Shown here piece after piece: positions 1 through 8,631 of a DNA stretch of 64,000 nt. The notes beneath the pieces are model-generated. The model worked only from the letters and a program-made list of their open reading frames with translations. It had not been told where the DNA came from and searched no databases. How positions within the stretch are numbered: position 1 is the stretch's first letter; each line of letters starts with the position of its first letter. The DNA is from Mycobacterium dioxanotrophicus (GTDB taxonomy: Bacteria > Actinomycetota > Actinomycetes > Mycobacteriales > Mycobacteriaceae), in contig NZ_CP020809.1 of assembly GCF_002157835.1 (NCBI RefSeq), positions 6,324,001 through 6,388,000 of the forward strand, given 5' to 3'. The position numbers and the translations under genes are program-made.

Positions 1-877
1 TGACGCGCTCGCAGGAGCGGGTGTTCATCTTATGCGGCATGGCCGAGGATCCGACCTGCCCCGGCGCGAAGCCTTCGGTCACCAGTTCGTGCCCGGCCAT
101 CAGCCGGATGGTGTGCGCCAATGATGACGGCCCCGCGCCCAGCTGCACCAGCGCGGACACCACGTCGTGATCCAGCGACCGCGGATACACCTGCCCGACA
201 CTGGTGAAAACGTCGGTGAATCCCAGGAATTCGGCAACCCGGCGTTCCAGCTCGGCCAGCTTGCCGGTGTCGCCGTCGAACAGGTCGAGCATGTCCTGCG
301 CGGTGCCCATCGGTCCCTTGATGCCCCGCAGCGGGTACCGGTCGATCAGCTCGCGGACGCGTTGCAGGGCCACCAAGCTTTCCTCGGCCGCCGAGGCGAA
401 CCGCTTGCCCAGCGTGGTGGCCTGCGCGGCGACGTTGTGACTGCGCCCGGCCATCACCAGGTCGCGGTACACCACGGCACGCTCGGCCAGCCGGGCCACC
501 ACCGCGACGCCGTGGGCGAACACCAGCTCCAGGGAGCTGCGGATCTGCAGCTGCTCGACGTTTTCGGTGAGGTCGCGGCTGGTCATGCCCTTGTGCACGT
601 GCTCGTGGCCGGCGAGCGCGTTGAACTCTTCGATGCGGGCCTTCACATCGTGGCGGGTCACCCGTTCGCGGGCGGCGATGGAGGCCAGGTCGACGTTGTC
701 CAGCACGCGTTCGTAGTCGTCGATCACGCCCTCGGGCACGTCGACGCCCAGCTCGGCCTGGGCACGCAGCACAGCCACCCACAGCCGGCGCTCCGCGACG
801 ATCTTGGCCTCTGGCGACCAGATCGCGACCATCTCCTCGCTGGCGTAGCGGTTGGCCAGAACATTCGGAATCGTCAC
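1..877 (-). CDS. purB: Adenylosuccinate lyase, 3' end cut by window edge
   Basis: PurB acts twice in purine synthesis: it releases fumarate from SAICAR and from adenylosuccinate. The reverse-strand frame opens MTIPNVLANRYASEEM and runs open to base 1, giving about 292 of the usual 470 or so residues. Near the cut end (bases 8-53) it reads GSSAMPHKMN, the fumarase/aspartase superfamily signature that holds the catalytic serine loop. The GTG at 877 gives the normal PurB N-terminus; an in-frame GTG at 883 is an alternative, and neither has a clear Shine-Dalgarno. The next gene (928) is divergent. In H37Rv purB also lies near purD and this P450 region. The identification is secure; the C-terminal third is outside the window. 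Confidence 0.95.
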   Translation of the reverse strand, partial: MTIPNVLANRYASEEMVAIWSPEAKIVAERRLWVAVLRAQAELGVDVPEGVIDDYERVLDNVDLASIAARERVTRHDVKARIEEFNALAGHEHVHKGMTSRDLTENVEQLQIRSSLELVFAHGVAVVARLAERAVVYRDLVMAGRSHNVAAQATTLGKRFASAAEESLVALQRVRELIDRYPLRGIKGPMGTAQDMLDLFDGDTGKLAELERRVAEFLGFTDVFTSVGQVYPRSLDHDVVSALVQLGAGPSSLAHTIRLMAGHELVTEGFAPGQVGSSAMPHKMNTRSCERV

Positions 878-927
878 GAACACACAGCTTACGGGCCAGC
901 CGGGCGCACCAATGAGACAGTGGACGG

Positions 928-2655
928 ATGCACTTCGTCGGGCTCGACCTCGCCTGGGGCGAGAAGAATCAGACCGGTGTCGCGGCGATCGACGCCGACG
1001 GGCGCGTTCTCCACGTCGGCGTGGCCCAGGACGACGACAGCATCGCAGCAACCATCAAGCCGTACGTCAAAGACGACTGCCTGGTGGCCATCGACGCCCC
1101 GCTCATCGTGAAGAACGCCGAAGGCTACCGACCGTGCGAACGCGAGCTGAACCGGGACTTCCAGCGGTTCGACGCCGGCGCGCGCCCCGCGTTCACCGAG
1201 CGGCCCGAGTTCAAGCACCCCCGCGCGGCACGGATCGCCTCCGCGCTCGACCTGGACATAGACCCCGCCTCGTCATCGCACCGACGGGCGATCGAGGTGT
1301 ACCCGCATCCCGCGGCGGTCGTGTTGTTCGGGCTCGACAAGACGCTGAAGTACAAGCGCGGATCTTTCGAGGATCGTCAACGCGAGCTACTGAAACTGAT
1401 GACCCACGTCGAGGAGCTCGACAAGGCGACCCCGCGGCTGCGGGCAAACCGCAGCGTCAGTTGGGTCGAGCTGCGCAAGCGGGTCGAAGCCGCGACGCGC
1501 CCCGGCCAGCTGGACCGCGACGAAGACCCCGTCGACGCCCTGATCTGTGCCTACATCGGGTTGTACTGGTACCACCGGCCGGAGGACGTGACGATCTACG
1601 GTGACGTCGCCTCGGGCTATATCGTCACCCCCTCGCTGCCCGCCGACAGGCTGCCCCGTACCCGCAAACAGCCCGCGGACCAACCGGTGCCGCCGACCGC
1701 GCTGACGGCGCAGAACGCGGTCGCGGAGTACCGCGAACGACGTCCCGCCCTGGTCGCCGCCACCGACCGCTACTTCGCTCTGGTGAAGGGGCTGCTCGAC
1801 GACGCGGGCATCAACTACCTGAGCATCACGGCACGCACCAAGAGCGTCGAATCGTTCGCCGCCAAGGTCGACCGGACCGTCGACGGGCGTCGGCTCTACA
1901 CCGACCCCCTGGTGGAGATCACCGATCAAGTCGGGCTGCGGGTCATCACCTACCTGCGCGAGGACGTCGACACGGTGGCCCATCTGCTGGCCACGGAGAT
2001 GCGCCTCCTCGACGACCAGGACATCGGCCTGCAGACCGCGCGCAAAGGTCGCTGGGGCTATGCCAGCCGGCACCTGCTGGTCGGCGTCGAGGGCGAGAAG
2101 CAGCCGGCCTCCATCCAGGTGCGCACGGTGCTGCAGCACGCGTGGGCCGAGTTCGAGCACGACGTCCGCTACAAAGGGCAGATCCCCGCCGAGCACGGCG
2201 CCGATCTCGACCGCCGCTTCACGCTCGCGGCCGGGCTGCTGGAGCTGGCCGACCGGGAGTTCACCGCGATCCGCCAGCGGCTGCGCACGACGGTCACCGA
2301 AGAGGAATCCGATTGGTCGACGGATTCGCGCATCGCCACGCCCGTGCTGGCAACGTATCTGGGTAACCGCTACAGCGATGCGGGGTGGTCGCGCACCGAC
2401 CACTACGGCTGGATCTCCGGGCTGTTGCTGGAACTCGGCATCACGTCGTTGGACGCGCTGAGCGGGCTGCTCGACTCGGTGGACGCCGACAAGGTCAACG
2501 ATGCCATGGGCTACCGGTTCCCGCCGGGTGCGGTGCGCCGCCTGGACGACGTCCTGCTCGCACTGTACGGCGAGCGCTATATCGGCCTGGAGGGCAATGC
2601 ACACCGAACAGAGTTGTTGCAGAACAGGATTGAGAAGCTGCGCGGCAATTCTTAG
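928..2655 (+). CDS. DUF429/RNase HII-like and RelA/SpoT (p)ppGpp synthetase fusion (MS_RHII-RSD type)
   Basis: This 575-residue protein joins two domains. Residues 1 to about 230 are a DUF429 domain opening GLDLAWGEKNQTG, with an acidic cluster. Residues about 265-480 are a RelA/SpoT synthetase domain: ITDQVGLRVI near 331-340 and QVRTVLQHAWAEFEHD at 397-412, the latter being the synthetase nucleotide-binding segment. No HD hydrolase domain is visible. The best known relative is M. smegmatis MS_RHII-RSD, reported to cut RNA in RNA-DNA hybrids and to make (p)ppGpp. Its position next to purB matches that species. It is a small alarmone synthetase with a fused nuclease-like domain, probably acting on stress or R-loops. 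The last four bases overlap the convergent TetR gene. Confidence 0.88.
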   Translation: MHFVGLDLAWGEKNQTGVAAIDADGRVLHVGVAQDDDSIAATIKPYVKDDCLVAIDAPLIVKNAEGYRPCERELNRDFQRFDAGARPAFTERPEFKHPRAARIASALDLDIDPASSSHRRAIEVYPHPAAVVLFGLDKTLKYKRGSFEDRQRELLKLMTHVEELDKATPRLRANRSVSWVELRKRVEAATRPGQLDRDEDPVDALICAYIGLYWYHRPEDVTIYGDVASGYIVTPSLPADRLPRTRKQPADQPVPPTALTAQNAVAEYRERRPALVAATDRYFALVKGLLDDAGINYLSITARTKSVESFAAKVDRTVDGRRLYTDPLVEITDQVGLRVITYLREDVDTVAHLLATEMRLLDDQDIGLQTARKGRWGYASRHLLVGVEGEKQPASIQVRTVLQHAWAEFEHDVRYKGQIPAEHGADLDRRFTLAAGLLELADREFTAIRQRLRTTVTEEESDWSTDSRIATPVLATYLGNRYSDAGWSRTDHYGWISGLLLELGITSLDALSGLLDSVDADKVNDAMGYRFPPGAVRRLDDVLLALYGERYIGLEGNAHRTELLQNRIEKLRGNS

Positions 2656-3275
2656 ATGTGCACGGGCCGCTCGTCGACCGGGGCGAGCACGTCGATCACA
2701 TCGATGAGCGTCGCGCGGGCGCTGGCGCGGGGACCATCGCCTTCGTCCATGAGCGACGCGACCACCGCGCCGTCCACGGCGCACACCAGCGCGGTGAGCA
2801 ATTCGGAACGCACCGCCCGGCCGGAGCGCTCGACCACTTCCACCACCGCGTCGGTGCGCTGTTGGCGAATTCGGCGCTGGATGTCGCGCAGCCCGGGCTG
2901 GCGTGCGCACGCGATGTAGCGCTCGTAGCGGGAGATCAACTGCTCGGTGACCCGGGTTTCCGGAGAGTCCCCGACCAGGAGGTCCACCAGCACGTCGGCG
3001 GTCGATTCGGCGCCGCGGCGGCGACGGCTCAACGCGGCCACTCCGGCCTTCAGCTGCTCGGCTTCCCGGATTCCGATGTCCTCAACGGCCTTGGCGATCA
3101 GGTCGTCGAGGGAGGAGAAGTAGTAGGTGGTCGATGCCAATGGCAAGCCGGCACGGCGGGCCACGGCACGGTGACGGACGGCGTCGAATCCGCCCTCACA
3201 CAACAGGTCCGCGGCCGCCCTTACGAGGGCGTACCGCCGACGCTCCCCCTTCGGAGTGACTGCTGCTGTCACCAT
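2652..3275 (-). CDS. TetR-family transcriptional regulator (Rv0775-like)
   Basis: A typical TetR regulator of about 207 residues. The N-terminal helix-turn-helix reads AADLLCEGGFDAVRHRAVARR then AGLPLASTTYYFSSLDDL, matching the TetR DNA-binding fold; the rest is the helical ligand and dimer domain. It is divergent from the exported esterase at 3391, a layout in which TetR proteins usually control their neighbour. The start is uncertain: ATG at 3275, ATG at 3281 or GTG at 3272 are all in frame and none has a Shine-Dalgarno, so the mRNA may be leaderless. An inverted repeat, GTGAC-N7-GTCAC (3256-3272), covers this start region. The ligand is unknown. In H37Rv the same place is held by Rv0775. 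Confidence 0.85.
   Translation of the reverse strand: MVTAAVTPKGERRRYALVRAAADLLCEGGFDAVRHRAVARRAGLPLASTTYYFSSLDDLIAKAVEDIGIREAEQLKAGVAALSRRRRGAESTADVLVDLLVGDSPETRVTEQLISRYERYIACARQPGLRDIQRRIRQQRTDAVVEVVERSGRAVRSELLTALVCAVDGAVVASLMDEGDGPRASARATLIDVIDVLAPVDERPVHI
3256..3272. promoter_or_regulatory. Inverted repeat over the start of the TetR gene
   Basis: GTGAC and GTCAC are perfect arms separated by seven bases (TGCTGCT). The repeat lies over the likely translation start of the TetR gene, where a leaderless transcript would begin, so it could be an autoregulatory operator. It is inside or right at coding sequence, so chance is a real alternative. Confidence 0.3.
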
Positions 3276-3390
3276 TAGCATGCTGCCAGTCGAGCCCACC
3301 CGCCATACGGCTTTCGGCCAATCATCAGTCTTTACTCAGGTTTATTCGGACGACGGAGCCATTCGTCGGTGGCGACGACACGATGGCAAG

Positions 3391-4224
3391 ATGGCCGCCA
3401 TGCCTGACTTGAACCGTCGCGCCCTGCTGCGCCTCGGTGCCGGTGCGGCCGGTGCCTACACGCTGGGAACAGCTCTGGGGTCCGCTCCCGCGCTGGCCAA
3501 TCCGCCCGCCGCCGCGCCGACCTATGTCAGCGGATCGTTCACGTCCGCAGCCCGCGGCGGCGTCGACACCAATTGGGCCATCGCCCGCCCACCCGGCCAG
3601 ACCGGCAAGCTGCGGCCCGTCATCGCCTTGCACGGCAAGGGTTCCGACGCCGCCGAGGTGATGGCCGGCGGCGTGGAAAACGGTTTGGCACAAGCGGTTG
3701 CGGCCGGGTTGCCGCCGTTTGCGGTGGTCGCCGTCGACGGCGGAGGCGGCTATTGGCACAAGCGCGCGTCCGGTGAGGATTCCGGGACGATGGTGCTGAA
3801 CGAGCTGATCCCGATGCTCGGCGACCAGGGTCTGGACACCTCACGCGTGGGCTTCCTGGGCTGGTCGATGGGCGGATACGGCGCCCTGCTGCTCGGCGCG
3901 CGGCTGGGGCCTGCGCGCACCGCGGCGATCTGCGCGGTGAGCCCGGCACTGTGGACGTCATCCGGGGCGACCGCGCCGGGCGCTTTCGACGGCGCCGACG
4001 ACTACGCCGCCAACACCGTGTGGGGACTGCCCGCGCTGGGGTCGATCCCCATCCGGATCGATTGCGGCAACAGCGATCCGTTCTACTCGGCCACTCAGCA
4101 GTTCATCGCGCAGCTGCCCAACCATCCGGCCGGCGGCTTCTCCCCCGGCGGTCACGACTCAGGGTTCTGGAGCCAGCAGCTGCCCGCCGAGATCTCCTGG
4201 ATGGCTCCGCTGCTGGTGGCCTGA
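3391..4224 (+). CDS. Tat-exported alpha/beta-hydrolase (esterase, Rv0774c-like)
   Basis: A 277-residue exported serine hydrolase. The N-terminus NRRALLRLGAGAAG is a twin-arginine signal followed by a hydrophobic stretch and an APALA-type cleavage site. The mature protein carries the nucleophile elbow GWSMGGYGALLL, a likely acid in DCGNSDPF and a C-terminal histidine in GGHDSGFW. This pattern fits esterase D/antigen-85-like hydrolases; the H37Rv neighbour Rv0774c is described as an exported esterase. ATG at 3391 and ATG at 3400 are both possible starts (MAAMPDLNRR or MPDLNRR); the further upstream reading frame would bury the signal peptide. It is divergent from the TetR gene, which may regulate it. 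The natural ester substrate is not evident. Confidence 0.82.
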   Translation: MAAMPDLNRRALLRLGAGAAGAYTLGTALGSAPALANPPAAAPTYVSGSFTSAARGGVDTNWAIARPPGQTGKLRPVIALHGKGSDAAEVMAGGVENGLAQAVAAGLPPFAVVAVDGGGGYWHKRASGEDSGTMVLNELIPMLGDQGLDTSRVGFLGWSMGGYGALLLGARLGPARTAAICAVSPALWTSSGATAPGAFDGADDYAANTVWGLPALGSIPIRIDCGNSDPFYSATQQFIAQLPNHPAGGFSPGGHDSGFWSQQLPAEISWMAPLLVA

Positions 4225-4246
4225 TCCCGCGTCACCTTCTCCCCGC

Positions 4247-4333
4247 CTCACCTTTCCCGGCGAGCAGACACTCAGGTACCCCGACACGCCGCGTTTCGCG
4301 TACCGCACTGTCTGCTCGCGCCGGAAAGGTGAG
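4247..4333. repeat. Long palindromic intergenic repeat, copy 1
   Basis: An imperfect inverted repeat with arms of about 33 bases (starting CTCACCTTTCC and ending GGAAAGGTGAG) around a loop of about 20 bases that holds its own CGCG-TTT-CGCG hairpin. It fills the gap between the convergent esterase and purD genes. Bases 4261-4320 match 63351-63410 at 57 of 60 positions. The outer arms differ between the copies, yet each pairs within itself. It may act as a terminator for both genes, but there is no U tract. Confidence 0.8.
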
Positions 4334-4335
4334 CC

Positions 4336-5604
4336 CTACAAACTGATGCGACCCTCGGCTGCGGCCAGCGCGATGTCGGTGCGGAAGTGGCTGCCCGGCA
4401 ACTTGATTGACTTGACCAACGTGTACGCGGCATCGCGGGCGGCTGAGAGATCCGGACCAGTGCCCACCACCGACAGCACCCGGCCGCCGGAGGACACGAC
4501 GGCGCCGTCATCGCGACGCGCAGTACCGGCGTGCAGCACGCCGTCGGCTTCCGATCCGGTGATCACGTCGCCCACCCGCGGCCGGCCCGGGTAGTTCTCG
4601 GCGGCGACCACCACGGTGACGGCGTAGCCGTCCTGCCATTGCAGCTCACCGAACGACGCCAACTCACCCGTCGCGGCTGCACGCAACAGCTGCCCCAGCG
4701 GTGACTCCAGCAACGCCAGCACCGCCTGTGTCTCGGGATCACCGAAGCGGCAGTTGAATTCGACCACCGCGGGCCCGTTGGACGTGATGGCCAGGCCCGC
4801 GTACAGCAAGCCCGAGAACGAGCTGCCACGCGCAACGAGTTCGGCGGCAACGGGTTTGACGATCTCGTCGACGATCTGCGTGGTCACCGCATCGGGCAGC
4901 CAGGGCAACGGCGAGTAGGCGCCCATGCCGCCGGTGTTGGGTCCGGAGTCACCGTCGCCGACGCGCTTGAAATCCTGGGCCGGCAGCAGCGGGACCACGG
5001 TCTCCCCGTCGACGACGCAGAACAGCGAGACCTCGGGGCCGTCGAGGAATGACTCCAGCAACACCGGGTGGCCGGAGTCGAGCAGGCTGGCGGCGTGTGC
5101 CCGCGCGGTGTCGCGGTCGGTGGTGACCACAACACCCTTGCCGGCGGCCAGGCCGTCGTCCTTGACCACCCAGGCGGCCTGCCCAGCCGGCGGTCCGAAC
5201 CGGTCCAGCGCGGCGTCGAGGTGGCCGGGGTTGTCGACGATCTCGCTGCTCGCGGTGCGAACACCGGCCTTGGTCATGACGTCCTTGGCGAAAGCTTTGG
5301 AGCCTTCGATCCGGGCGGCGTCTTTCGTCGGCCCGAAACAGGCGATGCCTGCCGCGCGCACCGCGTCGCCGACACCGAGCACGAGGGGAACCTCGGGACC
5401 GATCACCACGAGGTCCGATCCCAACCGCTGGGCGAGTTTGACGACGGCTTCACCGGAGGTGACGTCGACGTCGTACTGGTCGGCGATGATCGCCGTCCCC
5501 GCATTGCCGGGGGCGATTGCCAGTTCTTCGACCTCTGGGTCCCGGCGCAGCGCCAGGAGCAGAGCGTGTTCACGGGCACCGGATCCGATCACGAGGACGC
5601 GCAC
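4336..5604 (-). CDS. purD: Phosphoribosylamine-glycine ligase
   Basis: PurD (GARS) joins glycine to 5-phosphoribosylamine with ATP, the second step of purine synthesis. The protein of 422 residues opens [19 protein letters not shown], then shows the ATP-grasp segments [32 protein letters not shown] and [14 protein letters not shown], the last being the metal and substrate site of the family. GTG at 5604 gives the conserved N-terminus; an ATG at 5625 would add MPLRFTS. Length and motifs match the family fully. It is convergent with the esterase gene across a palindrome and divergent from the P450 gene. Together with purB it marks the purine end of the window. Confidence 0.95.
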   Translation of the reverse strand: MRVLVIGSGAREHALLLALRRDPEVEELAIAPGNAGTAIIADQYDVDVTSGEAVVKLAQRLGSDLVVIGPEVPLVLGVGDAVRAAGIACFGPTKDAARIEGSKAFAKDVMTKAGVRTASSEIVDNPGHLDAALDRFGPPAGQAAWVVKDDGLAAGKGVVVTTDRDTARAHAASLLDSGHPVLLESFLDGPEVSLFCVVDGETVVPLLPAQDFKRVGDGDSGPNTGGMGAYSPLPWLPDAVTTQIVDEIVKPVAAELVARGSSFSGLLYAGLAITSNGPAVVEFNCRFGDPETQAVLALLESPLGQLLRAAATGELASFGELQWQDGYAVTVVVAAENYPGRPRVGDVITGSEADGVLHAGTARRDDGAVVSSGGRVLSVVGTGPDLSAARDAAYTLVKSIKLPGSHFRTDIALAAAEGRISL

Positions 5605-5634
5605 GGAGGTAAAGCGTAGCGGCACGCCTTAGGG

Positions 5635-5659
5635 CATACAGTTGACACCGAGGTGTATG
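5635..5659. promoter_or_regulatory. Nested inverted repeat between purD and the P450 gene
   Basis: CATACA (5635-5640) pairs with TGTATG (5654-5659), and inside lies ACACC-GA-GGTGT (5645-5656). It sits in the divergent purD/P450 promoter region and could be the operator of the TetR regulator encoded just after the P450. A TTGACA at 5642-5647 has no good -10 partner at 17 bases, so no promoter is called. Confidence 0.35.
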
Positions 5660-5705
5660 GTCAAACTCAAGAAAGTGTTCGACGTCACACGAGGAGATGG
5701 TCGGT

Positions 5706-6947
5706 TTGACGACACTGAGCGCCTGTCCGTTCGGGCAGGGATACGACTTCACCGACCCCGAGGTGCTGCTGCATGGCATCCCGGTCGCCGAGTTCGCCCA
5801 GCTGCGCAAGACCGCCCCCGTGTGGTGGAACGAGCAGGGCGAATCGATCTTCAACGACGGCGGCTACTGGGTGGTCAGCCGGCACGAGGACATCAAGACC
5901 ATCTCCCGCAACGGCGGCGACGTGTGGTCCACCAACGCCAAGGGCGCGGTGATGCGGCTGCCCGAGGGCGTCACCAGCGAGCAGCTGGACCTGACCAAGG
6001 CGCTGCTGATCAATCACGACGCGCCCGAGCACACCCGGCTGCGCAAGATCGTCTCGCGGCTGTTCACGCCGCGGGCGGTGGCCACGCTGGAGGAGAAACT
6101 CGCCGTCGCCGCGCGGGAGATCGTGGCCGCAGCCGCGGAGAAGCACAGTGGCAATTTTGTCGACGACATCGCGATGAGCCTGCCGCTGCAGGCCATCGCC
6201 GACCTGATCGGCGTGCCAGAGGCCGACCGGGAGAGGTTGTTCCACTGGACCAACGCGATCATGAACACCGACGACCCCGACTTCGACAGTGATCCGACAA
6301 TGGCCAACGCCGAGCTGATGGGCTACGCGTACAACATGGCCGAGCAGCGTCGGCAGTGCCCGGCCGATGACATCGTCACCAAGCTGGTGCAGGCCGACTT
6401 GAGCGACGGAGGTGGGGAACCCATCACTGACGTCGAGTTCGCGTTCTTCGTCATCCTGCTCGCCGTGGCCGGCAACGAGACCACCCGCAACGCCATGACG
6501 CACGGCATGAACGCATTCTTCGAAAACCCGGACCAGTGGGAGCTTTTCAAGCGTGAACGGCCCGAGACCGCCGTCGACGAAATCGTCCGCTGGGCCACCC
6601 CCGTGCACTGCTTCCAGCGCACCGCCCTGGTCGACAGCGAAATCGGCGGTGTCACAGTGCGTGCCGGACAACGCGTCGGCCTCTTCTACAGCTCGGCCAA
6701 CTACGACGAAGACGTCTTCGAGAACCCCTTCACCTTCGACATCCTGCGCGATCCCAACCCTCACCTCGGGTTCGGCGGCAACGGCGCGCACTACTGCATC
6801 GGTGCCAACCTGGCCCGGATGGAGATCAAGCTGATTTTCAACGAGATCGCCAACCAGATTCCTGACATCTCCAAACTCGGTGAACCGCAACGGCTTCGGT
6901 CGGGATGGATCAACGGCGTCAAGGATCTGCAGGTCGCCTACCGGTAG
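5706..6947 (+). CDS. Cytochrome P450, CYP125-like
   Basis: A P450 of 413 residues. The I-helix oxygen-binding segment reads AVAGNETTRN, the K-helix and neighbours read DEIVRWATPVHCFQRTAL, and the heme site reads FGGNGAHYCIGANLAR with the thiolate cysteine at codon 6795. The N-terminus (CPFGQGYDFTDPEVLLHGIPVAEFAELR-like) and the whole pattern resemble CYP125, the steroid C26 monooxygenase. I call it CYP125-like, not CYP125 itself, because the true orthologue lies elsewhere in mycobacteria. TTG at 5706 is the preferred start: GAGGAG (5691-5696) is nine bases upstream, whereas the ATG at 5697 touches it. A TetR gene follows 17 bases later and may control it. Electron donors would be a ferredoxin such as that at 19822. 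Confidence 0.88.
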   Translation: MTTLSACPFGQGYDFTDPEVLLHGIPVAEFAQLRKTAPVWWNEQGESIFNDGGYWVVSRHEDIKTISRNGGDVWSTNAKGAVMRLPEGVTSEQLDLTKALLINHDAPEHTRLRKIVSRLFTPRAVATLEEKLAVAAREIVAAAAEKHSGNFVDDIAMSLPLQAIADLIGVPEADRERLFHWTNAIMNTDDPDFDSDPTMANAELMGYAYNMAEQRRQCPADDIVTKLVQADLSDGGGEPITDVEFAFFVILLAVAGNETTRNAMTHGMNAFFENPDQWELFKRERPETAVDEIVRWATPVHCFQRTALVDSEIGGVTVRAGQRVGLFYSSANYDEDVFENPFTFDILRDPNPHLGFGGNGAHYCIGANLARMEIKLIFNEIANQIPDISKLGEPQRLRSGWINGVKDLQVAYR

Positions 6948-6964
6948 CTGGCTACAATTCCGGG

Positions 6965-7579
6965 GTGCGTACCCACGGCTGGGCCGGCTCAGCGCCCGCC
7001 ACCGATGACGAGGCCGTCGCGCGCATTCTGACCGCCGCCAGCAAGGCGATCGACGAGCGCGGCGCCGACTTCTCGATTGCCGACGTCGCCCGCACCCTCG
7101 GTGTCACCCGCCAGACCGTGTACCGGTACTTCCCCAGCACCGATGCCCTGCTGGTGGCCGCCGCGGTGCATGCGGCCAGCGATTTCCTCGATCGGCTGGC
7201 CGCCCACCTGCAGGGCATCACCGATCCCGTGGAGGCTGTCACCGAAGCCATCGCCACCGCACTGGAGTGGCTGCCGAAGGACAAGCACATCGGCCTGCTG
7301 ATCGCTCCCGGGCGCGCCGACGCCCACACCGAGTCGGTGACCTCGGATGTGGCGGTCGATTTCGCCCGGGCCGTGCTGCGCCGATTCGACGTCGACTGGG
7401 CCAGCCTCGGATTCACCGACGACGACCTCGACGACCTCGCCGAGCATCTGCTGCGGATCATCCAGTCGTTCGTCATCGACCCCGGCCGGCCGCCGCGCAC
7501 CGGTGAAGCGCTACGCGCCTACCTGCGGCGATGGGTCGGATCTGCTGTCATTGCGGCCGCTGCGTCGCCCTTAGACTGA
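6965..7579 (+). CDS. TetR-family transcriptional regulator
   Basis: A 204-residue TetR regulator. The helix-turn-helix reads FSIADVARTLGVTRQTVYRYFPSTDAL, a very clear match; the C-terminal half is a helical ligand domain. GTG at 6965 gives MRTHGWAGSAP; an earlier in-frame ATG at 6905 lies inside the P450 gene and is unlikely. It starts 17 bases after the P450 stop, so the two are probably cotranscribed. The likely target is the P450 promoter with its inverted repeat at 5635-5659. The EspA/EspE-like gene begins four bases after its stop, so it may share the transcript as well. Confidence 0.85.
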   Translation: MRTHGWAGSAPATDDEAVARILTAASKAIDERGADFSIADVARTLGVTRQTVYRYFPSTDALLVAAAVHAASDFLDRLAAHLQGITDPVEAVTEAIATALEWLPKDKHIGLLIAPGRADAHTESVTSDVAVDFARAVLRRFDVDWASLGFTDDDLDDLAEHLLRIIQSFVIDPGRPPRTGEALRAYLRRWVGSAVIAAAASPLD

Positions 7580-7583
7580 TGAA

Positions 7584-8585
7584 ATGAGCGCGCTCGACGC
7601 CTTCTACTCAACCTGGGACCAGGCCCGCAACACCTTCGGCTCCGGCGCGCCACAAACCGGCGCGGAGTTCGACCGCAGCTCGCAGTTGCGTGACATGCAG
7701 TCCGCCGTGCAGGCGGCAACCCCAGATTCGCGCTGGCAGGGTTCGGCCGCCGACGCCTACACTGCGAAGAACCAGAAGCACGCCGCCGTCTACGGCAAAC
7801 TCGCCGACCTCGACCAACGCATGGCCACCGAAGTCGACCGCTCCGCAGCAGTCGTCACCGCCGGCCGCCAAAACCTCGACCAAGTCCGCGACTGGGTCAC
7901 CACCGCCGCCGCCTCAGCCCCCAACGACAAGTCCGGCGAATACGTCAAACTCGCCATCGCCAGCAAGGGCCTGAGCCAGATCAGCGACATCATCCAGCAG
8001 TCCAACAGCCAGATGACCGCCATCGGTGAACGCGTCCGCGGCATCGGCAAGGAATACGACGAAATCGGCGGAGACGACAAAAAGAAAGCCCCCGACGCCA
8101 AAGAGATGTCGAACTTCATGGGCCCGAAGTTGACGCCGTGGCCCACTTCCAAGGGACCGGTAATTCTGGATGCCGATGACATCAAGTACGCCGGCAAGGA
8201 CGAGATTGACTTCAATCGATACAAAGAAATTGTGCCTGGATCGGGGATTTATGTTCCCGATGTGAACAGCCCGTACTACAAGCCACACCCGCCCAAGCAT
8301 CCGATCAACACCACGGAGATCCAGCCTGGCCCGGTGAGGAGCAAGTACATGCCCTGGCCTGACATTCAGATCGGTCCGGATGCCTGGGTCCCCGACCCAC
8401 GCAACCCCGATTACAAGCCGACGGAGCCGGTCGTTCCCCTCGATCTCAGCAAGGTGGTGACCGTGCACCTCGACCCAAGCAACCATGTATTCGCACCGTA
8501 CGGCTACGTTGAGATCGGGCCTGACGTTTGGGTTCCCGGTCCGCTAACCGCGCCGCCACCGCCGATGCAGCCTCGACCGAACTGA
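7584..8585 (+). CDS. EspA/EspE-like type VII secretion substrate with a repeated C-terminal segment
   Basis: The 333-residue protein is in two parts. Residues 1-165 are helical, with the segment TPDSRWQGSAADAYTAKNQKH (WxG at 51-53) and LADLDQRMATEVDRSAAVV, the pattern of the mycobacterial EspA/EspE family of ESX-secreted proteins. Residues 175-333 are proline-rich with three related blocks: GIYVPDVNSPYYKP (221-234), DAWVPDPRNPDYKP (266-279) and DVWVPGP (314-320), the last two preceded by EIGP/QIGP. I do not recognise that part. A YxxxD/E secretion signal is not seen right after the helical hairpin; the first match is Y202-D206. The first part is very C-rich at third positions, the second less so. 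No esx, eccC or other ESX gene is nearby. Confidence 0.7.
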   Translation: MSALDAFYSTWDQARNTFGSGAPQTGAEFDRSSQLRDMQSAVQAATPDSRWQGSAADAYTAKNQKHAAVYGKLADLDQRMATEVDRSAAVVTAGRQNLDQVRDWVTTAAASAPNDKSGEYVKLAIASKGLSQISDIIQQSNSQMTAIGERVRGIGKEYDEIGGDDKKKAPDAKEMSNFMGPKLTPWPTSKGPVILDADDIKYAGKDEIDFNRYKEIVPGSGIYVPDVNSPYYKPHPPKHPINTTEIQPGPVRSKYMPWPDIQIGPDAWVPDPRNPDYKPTEPVVPLDLSKVVTVHLDPSNHVFAPYGYVEIGPDVWVPGPLTAPPPPMQPRPN

Positions 8586-8631
8586 CAGCTGCACATCGTC
8601 GGTGCGCCGACCCCCAATCGCCGGAGGCCCG

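Noticed and set aside
1387..2910. 507-codon reverse-strand open frame opposite the RelA/SpoT fusion gene
   Set aside because: It is an arginine- and glycine-rich shadow of the real gene, without a recognisable domain; the forward frame has full motifs.
4247..4333. CRISPR or insertion-sequence end
   Set aside because: No spacer array, transposase or target-site duplication; only one palindrome unit per place.
5642..5670. TTGACA as a -35 element for the P450 gene
   Set aside because: No acceptable -10 hexamer at 16-18 bases; the bases are better explained as part of an inverted repeat.
5685..6890. 401-codon reverse open frame opposite the CYP125-like gene
   Set aside because: Shadow of the P450 frame; no motif and no start site.
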